Positions 12,755 through 24,214 of a DNA stretch of 64,000 nt are shown here, piece by piece (the stretch's first letter is position 1; every line of letters begins with the position of its first letter). The translations under genes were made by a program, and so were the position numbers. Under the pieces are notes generated by a model. The model worked only from the letters and a program-made list of their open reading frames with translations, was not told the DNA's origin and made no database searches. Source of the stretch: Chamaecyparis obtusa (lineage: Eukaryota; Streptophyta; Pinopsida; Cupressales; Cupressaceae); assembly GCA_027943335.1 (NCBI GenBank), contig BSBK01003256.1, positions 2,001,001 through 2,065,000 of the forward strand, in the 5' to 3' direction.

Positions 12755-13860
12755 TCCATATGACTTCTTAGGACCCCTAACAATACATCTTTGGAGTCCT
12801 AAGGGGTCAGAAGGGGTCTTAAGGGGTCCTAGGGATCCCTATGACCCCTTAGGAACCCTTACGACCTCTTATGACCCTTTAGGACCCCTAATAATACATC
12901 CTAGGGATCTTAAGGGATTTTAAGGGGTCCTATGACACATTAATATATCCTAGGACCCCATATGAACCCTAAGAATACATCTTAGAGGTCATAAGGGGTC
13001 TAAAGGGGTCCTAGGACTCCTTATGAAACTTTATGACCCCTTAGGATACATCCTAGGGGTATTAAAGGGTTCTAGGATACATTAAATGTGTCATAGGACC
13101 CCTTAAGACCCCTTGGATGTATTATAAGGGCTCCTAAAGGATCCTAAGGTGTCCTAGGATCCCTTTAGACACCATATGACCCCTTAAGACCCCTTAGAAC
13201 CCCTAATATATATTCTTAGGGGTCCTAAAGTGTCATAAGGGGTTATAAGAGATCTTATGACATATTATTGTGTCCTAGGACTGCTTCAAACCCCTTATTA
13301 CCCATTAGGAAACATAAAAATACATCTTAGGGATCCTAAGGAATCATATGGGGTCTTAAGACATATTAATGTGTCCTAGGACCCTTTTTTGACCCTTATT
13401 ACCCCTTAGGACCTATAAGAATACATCTTAGGGGTCACAAGGGGTAATAAGGGATCCTAAAAGACATTAATGTATCTTATGACCCCTTAGGACCCTTTAT
13501 AACCCCTCATAATACATAGTAGGGGACCTAAAGGGTCCTAGAACACATTAATGTGTTTTACGATCCTTTAACACCCCCTGGGACCCCTAAGATGTATTTT
13601 TAGGGGTCATATGGGGTCATGGGACATATTAATATGTCATTGGATCCCTTATGACCCCTTAAGACCCCTAATATGTATTATTATGGGTCCTAATGAGTCA
13701 TAAGGGGTGCTAGGACAAATTAACATGTCCTAGGACACCTTATGGACCCTTAGGACCCTTTAGAACCCATAAGAATACATATTAGGGGTCCTAAGGAGTC
13801 ATATTGGGTCCTAGGACACATTAATGTATCCCAGGACTCCATATGACCCCTTAGGACATT
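12752..13860. repeat. Degenerate palindromic minisatellite, about 100-bp period
   Basis: The whole 1.1 kb is built from AGGGGTCCTA and its complement TAGGACCCCT. A marker like GACACATTAATGTGTCCTAGG recurs near 12933, 13075, 13256, 13361, 13455, 13530, 13616, 13706 and 13812, spacing mostly 75-106 bp. Many units hold two near-palindromes: one centred on ATTAAT (CACATTAATGTG) and one where AGGACCCCTAA faces TTAGGGGTCCT across an AT spacer. Units are strongly diverged. CT runs border it on both sides (12708-12751 and 13865-13880). Confidence 0.9.
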
Positions 13861-13880
13861 AATCTCTCTCTCTCTCTCTA

Positions 13881-13922
<42 letters not shown>

Positions 13923-13941
13923 CATACATATATATATATAT

Positions 13942-13986
<45 letters not shown>

Positions 13987-14120
13987 CATATATATATATA
14001 TACACATACATATATATATACATATATATATGTATATGTATATATATACATACATACATATTTATATGTATATATATACATACATACATATGTATATGTA
14101 TATATATACATACATACATA

Positions 14121-14156
<36 letters not shown>

Positions 14157-14164
14157 TGTATGTG

Positions 14165-14212
<48 letters not shown>

Positions 14213-14242
14213 TGTATGTATGTATGTATGTACATACATACA

Positions 14243-14335
<93 letters not shown>

Positions 14336-14394
14336 GTATATATATATGTATATATATATATATATGTATATATATATGTATATATATGTATATA

Positions 14395-14429
<35 letters not shown>

Positions 14430-14441
14430 GTATGTATGTAT
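13861..14441. repeat. Compound microsatellite (CT)n-(TA)n-(ACAT)n-(TATG)n
   Basis: After a short CT run come TA, ACAT and GTAT blocks in alternation. At 14185-14270 a GTAT run of about 46 nt is followed immediately by an ACAT run of about 40 nt, so the two form a near-perfect inverted repeat with no spacer. ORFs of 100-214 codons across it (YIYIYIH and similar) are artefacts. Confidence 0.97.
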
Positions 14442-14933
14442 TGGTATAACTAATGTAGAGCTTGATTGAGTATTGATTAGCATGTTGGCATTTGATGAAG
14501 GTGTTGGAGAGATTATTTTCATGGGATGAATGTTGGAGTATTGTCATTTCTAGAAAAAAAAAAAGTCTTTTAGGATGAATGAATTCTTTAGACCAGTAGT
14601 AAAGATGACTACATAAGGAATTCTAATTATCTAGTGTATTGGTGATAAAATAGTCAATCATGGTGAATGTGATGTGCAGTGAAGATATTAATAGATCTAG
14701 TAGTATGATTGGAAAGGTAGAATATACAAAGTCATATTAGCCTACTTATATGATTTTGTAAGAAGATTGAAAGTAAAGATGAAGATTTGGAGGAAACACC
14801 AGGGTTATCAACTAGAACAACTCACTAGTTTGACAAGGTGATGCAATCGAGGTAGCAGTTGGATTAAATTTATTAATTATTTTATTTTATTTTTGAATTA
14901 TTTAGAGATGATATTGAGGATTACAATTTCTTA
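14442..14933. other. Unassigned spacer
   Basis: Nothing recognisable. Some words (GTTGGAGAGATTATTTTCATGG) hint at old retrotransposon sequence. Confidence 0.5.
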
Positions 14934-15625
14934 TGTTGGCATGATCTCTTACGAAATTCAAATGTTTTTGGAAGCCAACATCAGTAACACATTTTAAGGT
15001 TACTCCACATACCTAAAAGTGTATATAAGAGATGAAATCTAAGGGTAAACCTGATGGTTAGATGTTGCAATGATTTTGATTATTGAAGGAAAAGTGTATA
15101 TGATCAGAGAAATGATTTGAGAAGTGCCAAAGTAGATCTCTCAAGTAGAGTGTGCTACAATTAGATCAGTTTTATTGAGTTCTTTCTCAAGGAAAGTTCT
15201 AACAAGATTGTAATCAAAATCCTCTAACCATGTTACTCCTAATAGGGTACGCAAGATCCTAACAGGTCTAAAGTATAATTACTCTAACTAGGTTACTCTT
15301 TGAAGGAATTATAAATCCCTTAATAGGGTAGTTCCTAATAGGAAATTGTAATAGCTTCTCACCATGCTTTAGATACACTTAACCTGGTATACCCTTAGCA
15401 GGGTATTTTAATTGCTCCTAATAGGGAAAATCTTATCGTTGTACTAGTGATATTAGTGGGTGACAATTCCCACTATGGTTTTTCCCTCTAACAAGTGTTT
15501 TAATTCTTAGGATAGTAAACTCTTAGTCTAAATCGTAGGTTCAATTTAGAAATGAATTCTTTTTGGCTTGTTTGAAGGAGTTATTTTAAGACTTCCTTAA
15601 GATCTTTTCAAATTCTTGCAAAAAC
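14934..15625 (+). mobile_element. Probable copia-type LTR fragment interrupted by Copia-1
   Basis: It starts at TGTTGGCATGATC, a typical copia LTR start, and has a TATA-like GTGTATATAAGAG near 15019. From about 15190 to 15440 it holds repeated words of the CCTAATAGGG / CCTAACAGG type, a habit also seen in the LTRs of Copia-1 (TGTTAGGAG words). The sequence is cut at 15625 by Copia-1 and would resume at 22591; a possible end is TAATTAACA near 22629. The polymerase-encoding body of this element was not found. Confidence 0.4.
15621..15625. repeat. Copia-1 target site duplication, left copy
   Basis: AAAAC, identical to 22591-22595. Confidence 0.9.
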
Positions 15626-16821
15626 TATTAGAAAGTAAAGACTGCCAAGATAACTAAGAGGGGGGGGGGTGAATCAGTTATCAAATAATTATAACTTTTA
15701 TCAACTTCAACAAAATTTAACCATGTAAGAAATATAATTACCAATGATAGAAAGATATCCATACACAATGACACAATAACACAAGATATGTTGACTAGGG
15801 AACCTCTTGATCAAAGAGTAAACCCCAATGGGAATGATGCCCACAAAAGATGCACTAATATGAATATTCTTGGTGAAAGGATGGACTCTGTTAGGAGTCT
15901 TATGAAATACATTCAGTACATATGAATCCTTGTTAGGAGATCTTGAATCTATGTTAAAATATTCTAACCCTGTTAAGAGTTATGGAAGACAGAAGGACCC
16001 ACTGCACAAACAGCTTCAGGGTAAGATCATTGAACACACTATCCAAATAATCTTTGCATTACTCAATAGAATAATATGTTACCTCTTCTCTGACTGTGCC
16101 AAACCACACTCACTGTTACACCAGATCTCAATTTCAGATCTCTATACTTCGCATGTCTTTCTTCACAATTTCACTTTCACAACTTCATTGGCTCTTTTCT
16201 TCACTTCATGCATAAATTTGCATTCAACCATAATCAACCATGATCATGCCACACTTTCATATATTAAAAAAAGGAAAAACATTCCTTCCTTTATACCACA
16301 CTCAAATAATTACAAATGAGTCGGCATACAATTACAAAATAAAAGTTTCCACATGCTACATCAAAATTACAAAAAATTGTCAGCTTCCAAATATAATAAC
16401 TCTTCACTCATGTGACCTCAAAGTTTTCACTATCATCCACATCACTATCAATGTGTCTCAAACTTCCCTTTAACTACGCAAAACCAGATTCCATCTCGAT
16501 TAGGAGATATCATCTGATTTCCACAAACTGCTACTCAGGAACACTACCTGAATACTGCTTCTACCAAAATGCTCATAACTTGGATGAATAAATGAATTAC
16601 TATCTATGCTCTTAAACATAGACATATAACATATCAAATATTATAACCTCAACATCGCATAGCTCCAACTACAATATCCCATGTGTGCTAATCAAAACAT
16701 TGTCTGCTTCTCTGCGAGTCTCTAGAAGATCACTGTGTTGACATCAATGACAATCATAGTCATGAATGCAACAAAAACTACTATAGAATGACTGCCAAAA
16801 ATTTAGCATTCATTCCTAACA
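15626..16821 (-). mobile_element. Copia-1 3' LTR (1196 bp)
   Basis: In element sense it begins TGTTAGGAATGAATG at 16821 and ends at 15626 as CTTTCTAATA, where the other LTR has CTTTCTAACA, so the terminal base pair has mutated. A TATA-box candidate TATAAAG lies at 16289-16295. A run of ten G (plus strand) sits near 15660, close to the end. Confidence 0.93.
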
Positions 16822-17145
16822 ATCTCCCCCATTGGAATTGATGGAAACATAGATGAAAAACATTCAATGTTCCAAAAATCCAATACTGCAACACTGCTGC
16901 TCTAACAAACATTTTTGAATCCTCTTCATCAATAAAATCTTGCTTCATTTTCCTATTCAGTTCTCTCCAACAAATGGTGCAAGTGGTTTCTATTTTTTCA
17001 TGAATACTTCTCCCCCATTGACATTAATGACATAAATTTCATCATTATGTCAACAAAAACTCCAATGTCAAAAGACACTGTTCAGAAAATACATTCACAA
17101 GAGTCTTCATGACTCAGCTTAGATACACATACTCCCCCATAGAGG
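16822..17145 (-). promoter_or_regulatory. Copia-1 3' untranslated region with three polypurine tracts
   Basis: In element sense, AATGGGGGAGAT abuts the LTR (16822-16835) and two related tracts, AATGGGGGAGAAG (17008-17021) and TATGGGGGAGT (17130-17145), lie upstream. Copia-2 keeps all three. Multiple polypurine tracts are a known Sirevirus trait; only the LTR-adjacent one is expected to prime plus-strand synthesis. Confidence 0.8.
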
Positions 17146-17217
17146 AATTACCAACATCCAATCCAGAAGAAACATTAGGGCCATTATACCACTGGACAAA
17201 TGTAACCAATTGCATCA

Positions 17218-20200
17218 CTACTCAAAAGTAGGTTGGGGCATAACCCCAAGCATACCTCTTAGATACTCAAATGTATCCTTAGGAAAAGGCTTTGTAAATA
17301 TGTCTGCTATCTATTCCTTTGTACTTATGTACTCTAGTCTGACTTCTTTCTCAGCAACTTTCTCTCTTACAACATGATACTTGATCTCTATATGCTTTGT
17401 CTTAGAATGTAATACAGGATTCTTAGACATACTAACTATGCTGGTGTTGTCACAATGTATGACAATAGGCTCAACAAACTTGATTCCAATATCCTTCAGC
17501 ATTTGCTTCATCCAAATTATTTGGTTACAATTGTTTGCTACTGCTACATACTCTGCTTCTATTGTGCTCTATGAAATACAATTCTACTTCTTATTTAGCC
17601 AAGAAACTAATCTTCCTCCAAGAAAAAAGGCTCCACCATTGGTTCTTTTCTTATCATCAACACTGCCTCCCCAATTAGCATCTATATATGCACATAGGGT
17701 AAAATCATTAGATTTTTCATACCACAGTCCATAGTCCATTGTGCCTCTTAAATATCTCAGTATCTTCTTTACTGCTGCATAATGTGATTCTCTAGGTTCA
17801 GCTTGAAATCTTGCTACAATTCCAACTAAATGTGCTATATCTGATCTTGTGTGTGTCAAGTACTGCAATCCTCCAATCATGGATCTGCATTTCTTCTGCT
17901 CAACTGCCAGTGTTTCATCTATGCTAGATAGTTTATGTCCTATAATGATAGGTGTTCCAACTAGTTTACAGTTCTCCATTCCAAATCTTTTCAGAAAATC
18001 ATTCAAGTACTTTATCTGACTTACAAAGATACCATCATTGTTCTATGTTATTTGTAATCCCAAAAAGTATTTCATCTCACCAATCATACTCATTTCAAAT
18101 TCTATCTTCATTTCATCAGCAAATTTGTCACTAGCCTCATCTTCTCCTCCAAAAATAATGTCATCAACAAAATTAACTATAATTAACAAACCATTTTCAA
18201 TTTTGTTTGTGTACAAATTGCTATCAGCTGTTCCTTTAGTAAATCCCAATTTTAACAAATATTTATCTAGTCTTGCATACCAAGTTCTAGGTGCTTTCTT
18301 TAATCCATATAATGCTTTCTTCATTTTACATACCATGTCTCCTTCTTAAGTCAAAGGAAAACCTTCAGGCTGCTCAATGTAGACTTCTTCTTCCAATTCT
18401 CCATTCAGAAATGCAAACTTCACATCCATCTGATACACTTTCAATTTCTTAAAATCTGCATAGGCCAAAAACATTCTTACTACTTCAATTCTTGCTACTG
18501 GTGAAAAAGTTTCTTCATAGTCAATTCCTTCTTGCTGTGAGTATCCCTTACCTACTAATCTTGCTTTGTTTCTTACTACTTCTCCTTGTTCATTCATCTT
18601 GTTTCTGAATACCCATTTAGTTCCAATCACATTCTTTTCTTTAGGTCTAGGAACCAATTCCCATGTCTTGTTCTTTTCAATCTTATCTAATTCTTATCTC
18701 ATAGCATTAATCCAATGTTCATCTTCACAAGCTTCACTAGTAGATTTAGGTTCAATTTGAGAAATCAAACATAAATGTACCTTATTCCAAGTCAGAACTC
18801 CTCTGTCCAAACTTCCAATAACTTGTTCAATAGGATGATGTCTTGATAAATACATGTTCGGTGTCATAGTCTCAGATCTTGCTTCAACTGTAGATTCTTC
18901 TCTAGATTCCTCTATGGTTTCTTTAGCATGACTCTCATTCAACAATTCACTGTCAGTATCATAGAATAACTCAGTAGTTTTAGTGTTAGGCTTAGGATGA
19001 GCTTCTTCATCAGATTCATAATCAAGCATTCTTTCCTAAATTTTGAACTTTTCATCAACTTTAACATTTGTGTTTTCAACAATAGTTTTAGTTCTCTTAT
19101 TGTAACATCTATATGCTTTTCTCTTCAAAGAATATCCAAGAAAAATACCTTCATCACTTCTAGGATCAAACTTTTTGATATCATCATCTCTCTTTATATA
19201 ACATTTGCTTCCAAAAATTTTAAAATGCTTAACTGAGGGTGCATGTCCAAACCATAATTCATAGGGTGTCTTGTCTGTGTCTACTCTATTTTTTACTCTA
19301 CTCATTGTATATACTATTGTATTCACTACTTCTCTCCAGAATATCTTTGCCAAATCATTCTCAAATAACATAGCTCTTGCTGCTTCAATCACTGATCTAT
19401 TTCTTCTTTCTGCAATACCATTTTGTTCAGGTGTTCTAGGAGCTAAAAACTGTCTCTTAATACCATTCACTTCACAAAAGGTGTTAAACTCTCTAGAAGT
19501 AAATTCTCCACCTCTATCAGATCTCAAACATTTAATCTTCATTCTAGATTCATTCTCAACTTTATTCTTAATGATCTTAAATTTATCAATTGCTTCATAT
19601 TTTTCTTTAAGAAATGCAATCCACATCATTCTTGTAAAATCATCAACAAGAATCATAAAATACCTTTCTCTATAGAATCCTCTAGTCCTAGTAGGACCAC
19701 TCAAGTCTGTATGAACAATCTCCAACTTCTCTGCCGATGTGAACTTTTTACTAGGAAATGAACTTCTCTTCTACTTAGCCATCACACATTCTTTGCAAAT
19801 CATATTAGTACATTCCATAATTTTAGGAAAATCCCTTACTGCAAGTGTAGTACTCACTTTCACAATGTTATCAAAGTTTATATGACAAAACCTTATATGC
19901 CATAACCAACTATCATCAATCTTAGTAATCAAAAATGTTATCTTAGTAGGATTCAACTAAAATACATTACCTCTGGTTCTAGATCCAGTTCCAATCAGAT
20001 TTCCATCTTTATCTTTTATCACACAAGTTTTCTCAGTAAACCAAACTTGATATCCCTTATCAACTAACTATCCAAGACTCAAGAGATTATGTTTCAATCC
20101 ATCCACAAAGTAAACATTATCAGTATTAGTCTTTCCATCAAGAGTACTAGATCCTATACCTTTAATCAAACAAGGTGCATTGTGTCCAACTCTCACGACT

Positions 20201-21380
20201 CCTCCATCATAATTGTTAAACTTTATGAAGTTTTTCATATCTCCAATCATATGATGTGAACAACCACTATCTATAATCCAATCAGCTTTCTTTTCAACTT
20301 GGGAAACTAAGGCTTTCTCTTCTTTAACATTAGTTTTAGGATTCTCTTCTTTAATTGCTACAAATCCTATGTCATCATTATTCTCAGTATCACTTTCACT
20401 CAAGGTTCTTTCTATACTAGCTTCAAGATCTTCATCATTAGCATAATAACATTCCTTAAATCTTCTAGGCTTGAAATTGTTTCTGTACTTTTTAACTCTC
20501 TTAGGACATTTAGATGCAAAATGACCATATTCTTGACAAGTCCAACATTTATAATTTTTCTTACCATCTAGTTCTATTTTCACAAGCAAGGCAATACCTT
20601 GTTCAATCTTCTTGTCTTCTTCATTTCTAGATCTATTGCTACCAGCATAATCTCCACTCACACTGGTGCTTCTTGACAAAGTAGGGAAAACACTAAGAGC
20701 ACTGAATGTTGTCTCCATACTAGGTAAGTCTCTTGATAACCTTAGGTTCATTTCTACTGCTTCCAATCTTCCAAGAAGAGTCTCTCTTGTAAATTTCATA
20801 GTACAAGGTATAACTTGTTCAATCATCCATTTTTTCTGCTTAAATATAGGAGTCAATGTCCTCAGTATTTTCCATATCACTTCATTCTCTGTCTTTGTTC
20901 CTCCACAATATTTTATTCCTGCAACAATTTTTGACATTCTACCAATATAGCTTCTAACAGATTCATCTTCCATCATTCTTATATATTCAAATGCACATAT
21001 CCAATTATGTAATCTAGCTTTCTTTGCATGTTCATCACCTTCAAACGTAAAGTGTAAATCTTTCCAAATTTCATAGATTTCTTCAAACATTTTACGTGAC
21101 TATACTCATTCTCTAGAAGTGTTGTTAAGAGTGCTTCTCTTGCAAGTATGTTACACATGAATAGATCTCTCTCATCACTAGAACATGTCTCAAGATTGTC
21201 TTCTTCAATGATAGTCTTATCATTCTTTGTAATCAACCAATAACCTGGTCCTAAACATAGTAGATGTGTCTTCATCTTCTCTTTCCAACTGTAAAAATTT
21301 ACTCCATCAAACTTAGGGCTTTCTTTCCTAAAATTCACCATGGATCTCCTTAAGTTGTTAAACTTTTCTTTCAAGGACAT
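17218..21380 (-). pseudogene. Copia-1 gag-pol (UBN2-type gag, CCHC, protease, integrase, RT, RNase H)
   Basis: ATG at 21378-21380 lies just after the primer site (MSLKEKF). After one frameshift near 21090 everything to the stop at 17218 stays in one frame. Visible parts: gag (KFDGVNFYSWKEKMK); CCHC knuckle CWTCQEYGHFASKC (about 20505-20550); protease WIIDSGCSHHM (20251-20283); pre-integrase domain (WLWHIRFCHINF, CKECVMAK, about 19790-19900); integrase with D (VHTDLSGP), D (SDRGGEF) and E (PEQNGIAERRN) all kept; RT ([13 protein letters not shown] at 18160-18171); RNase H (YIDANWGGSVDD, ending ADIFTKPFPKD). About ten in-frame stops interrupt it, eight of them TAG, mostly where Copia-2 has CAG or CAA codons. 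It is therefore an almost full-length fossil of a single-polyprotein element. Confidence 0.95.
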
Positions 21381-21383
21381 GCC

Positions 21384-21395
21384 GCTCTGATACCA
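21384..21395 (-). promoter_or_regulatory. Copia-1 primer binding site (initiator Met tRNA type)
   Basis: In element sense TGGTATCAGAGC follows the 5' LTR after two bases (AT). This is the classic match to the 3' end of plant initiator methionine tRNA, used to prime minus-strand DNA synthesis. Confidence 0.93.
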
Positions 21396-21397
21396 AT

Positions 21398-22590
21398 TGT
21401 TAGAAAGTAAAGACTAGCAAGATAACTAAGAGAGGGGGGGTGAATCATTTATCAGATAATTATAACTTTTATCAACTTAAACAACATTTAACCATGTAAG
21501 AAATATAATTACCAACCATAGAAAGATATTCATACACAATGACACAATAACACAAGATATGTTGACTAGGGAACCTCTTGATCAAAGAGTAAACCCTGGT
21601 GGGAATGATGCCCATAAAAGATGCACTAATATGAATATTCCTAGTGAAAGGATGGAATTATTTAGGAGTCTTATGAAATACATTCAATACATATGAATCC
21701 CTGTTAGGAGATTTTGAATCTCTATTAAAAGATTCTAACCCTGTTAAGAGTTATGGAAGATAGAAGGACCCACTGCCCAAATAGCTTCAAGGTAAGATCA
21801 CTGAACACACTATCCAAATAATCTTTTCATTACTCAATAGAATAATATGTTACCTCTTCTCTGACTCTGCCAAACCGCACTCACTGTTACACCAGATCTC
21901 AATTTCAGATCTCTGTACTTCGCATGTCTTTCTTCACAATTTCACTTCCACAACTTCATTGGCTCTTTTCTTCACTTCATGCATACATTTTCATTCAACC
22001 ATAATCAACCATGCTCATGCCACACTTGCATATATTACAATAAGGAAAAACATTCCTTCCTTTATACCACACTCAAATAATTACAAATGAGTTGGCAGAC
22101 AATTACAAAATAAAAGTTTCCACACGCTACATCAAAATTACACAAAACTGTCAGCTTCCAAATGCAATAACTCTTCACTCATGTGACCTCAAAGCTTGCA
22201 CTATCATCCACATCACTATCAATTTGTCTCAAATTTCCCTTTAACTATGCAAAACTAGATTCTGTCCCAATTAGGAGATATCATCTGATTCCCACAAACT
22301 GCTACTCAGGAACACTGCCTGAATACTGCTTCTACCAATGCTCATAACTTTCATGAATAAATGAATTACTATTTGTGCTCTTAACCATAGACATATAACA
22401 TATCAAAGAGTATAACCTCAACATCACATAGCTCCAACTACAATATCCCACGTGCGCTAATCAAAACACTATCTACTTCTCTGCAAGTCTCCAGAAGATC
22501 ATTGTGTTGACATCAATGACAATCATAGTCATGAATGCAACAACAAATGCTACATAATGACTACTGAACATTCAACATTCATTCCTAACA
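21398..22590 (-). mobile_element. Copia-1 5' LTR (1193 bp)
   Basis: In element sense it starts TGTTAGGAATGAATG (22590) and ends CTTTCTAACA (21398), with terminal inverted repeat TGTTAG/CTAACA. A TATA-box candidate (TATAAAG) is at 22060-22066. A seven-G run marks the end region. Confidence 0.95.
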
Positions 22591-22595
22591 AAAAC
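22591..22595. repeat. Copia-1 target site duplication, right copy
   Basis: AAAAC, identical to 15621-15625. Confidence 0.9.
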
Positions 22596-24214
22596 CTTGT
22601 TAAAGTAAGCGATGCAAGAATAATTAACATGTATCTATATCCTCTCCTCTCACCTTTGTGGAACTTGGGTGAAGAGAAAGATCAAGTTCAATTGCCTTTT
22701 CTTCTAGTGAGGCTTGTCTAGAGAGAAGCGCTTCCTCTTTAGAGAATCGCCTCAAATAGGTAATTCCCCGATCGATATATAAACAAGGTGTTGAGAAAAC
22801 TCTCACCTTGTCCCCTAAAACTCAGATGAGGTGTGTTGATAGTAGCTCGAGGTAGGTGAATATCCCTATGATTTCAGCATGGTCAAATAGGCTCTTAAGT
22901 GAGTCATGGGCATACAAAATGATTGGGGGGATGCCACAGATCTTACTAGAAGCCATTAATGAGAAGCCCACCTGATCTACTCTTGAAGGTATCAAAATAT
23001 TTGTGCAAGGACTGACCCAAGCAGTTTTCTAGGTCACCTAAAGATTACTCACCATCTATATTCCTCTTTTGGGATACCAAGTTATGGGCAAAGGTTTTGA
23101 TACTAGCCTATCTTGTAGGTAGAAATTGCTTGTGCATGTTCTCAAAGTTATCAAACCCAGTGAAAACATTTGTTTGAACATACACAAATCATGGTTACAA
23201 GGTTCTTTTCCAAAGAGATCATCTGCCTATTCTCCCACAAGATTGCTTTGTCTCTTGTGGGACTATTTGCCAATCATCCCAAAAATAATCTAAATCTGCT
23301 CAAAGCCAAGCCAAGGTATACCTACCATAGTCACTTCCTAGCTTGACCTATTTTAGTACCCAAGATGTGAAGGTATTTTTGGACCTATGACCAAACTCGT
23401 AAAGCATAAGAAAGCTATGCTACCAACATCACATGTGTATTGAGAGAAGAAAGTTGTCAAAAGGAAGCTCAAAGATCACCAACCCATTATCACTACAACC
23501 TAAGAAGAAGAGAAATACCAAGAAAGACTAGATAATGTCAAATACAATGTGAAAGTTAAGAAATTTTCTTTCCAAATTCAAGTGAACCATCAGTTTGTCA
23601 GACTTGAAAGTGAAGACTAGAGGGCATAATCCCACCCCTTATCCAAATTTGTGAAATTATCTCAACATCCCTTCACCTTAGATCATTTCTTAGGGACATT
23701 TATGTCAACCCCCTAGAAATCATTATTTACCATCATCCTTTATCTAAATCCCAACTCATCATCCAAGATCTACATTCCATCATAGATCCGCATCCTATCC
23801 AGAGACTCATCTTGAGTTTCTCAAAACCTTATCCCAAGAATCAAAATCTTAGCTCCACCTATTTTGACTAAGCATTGTCTAGGGTAGCTAGTAATTACTC
23901 ATGCGGGCCTCATCATCTCAATCCAGAGATTGGCCCACACTAGTAAGGATCTCATCATCCAAAGATCACAAGTTTATCTAAGGACAACAATCTTTCATAT
24001 TTTGATCCCACACCAGGAAAGGTATCTCATATCAGCTTTCAACCACCCATCCAAGTACATCACTAAAAATGCTTTTTACCTAGGTGTCTCACACCCTTGC
24101 ATTTAGCCTATCACCAAACTCATTTAGATATAAGACCATCATCCCAAGAATCATCCTAACACATCTACATCTTGCCCCATCCTAGGAGTTTTGCATTTTT
24201 ATGTATGTTGAGAG
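22596..24214. other. Unassigned DNA upstream of Tat-4
   Basis: No LTR, primer site or conserved domain could be defended. It may include eroded leader sequence of Tat-4. A 60-codon minus-strand ORF at 22624-22806 has no recognisable feature. Confidence 0.5.

Larger units (their letters stand above)
15626..22590 (-). mobile_element. Copia-1: structurally complete Ty1/copia (Sirevirus-like) element, 6965 bp
   Basis: Two LTRs of about 1.19 kb, a methionine-tRNA primer site, one gag-protease-integrase-RT-RNase H frame, several polypurine tracts and a perfect 5-bp target duplication (AAAAC) make this the best preserved element here. It reads on the minus strand. The multiple polypurine tracts and LTR start TGTTAGG suggest the Sirevirus branch; the lineage should be confirmed by an RT tree. 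The LTRs differ by roughly 6-7 percent by eye over their first 400 bp, so the insertion is old. Copia-2 (30064-36979) is the same family in the opposite orientation. Confidence 0.95.

Noticed and set aside
12681..12923. 80-codon ORF with a Ser-Leu repeat
   Set aside because: It comes from the TC microsatellite and the minisatellite beside it.
11442..14441. CRISPR array or centromere satellite
   Set aside because: The repeats have no regular spacers, drift strongly, and the block is too short for a centromere array; the organism is a plant.
13859..14547. ORFs of 100-214 codons rich in Tyr, Ile, His and Met on both strands
   Set aside because: They are translations of TA, ACAT and GTAT microsatellites; all frames stay open because the repeat has no stop codon.
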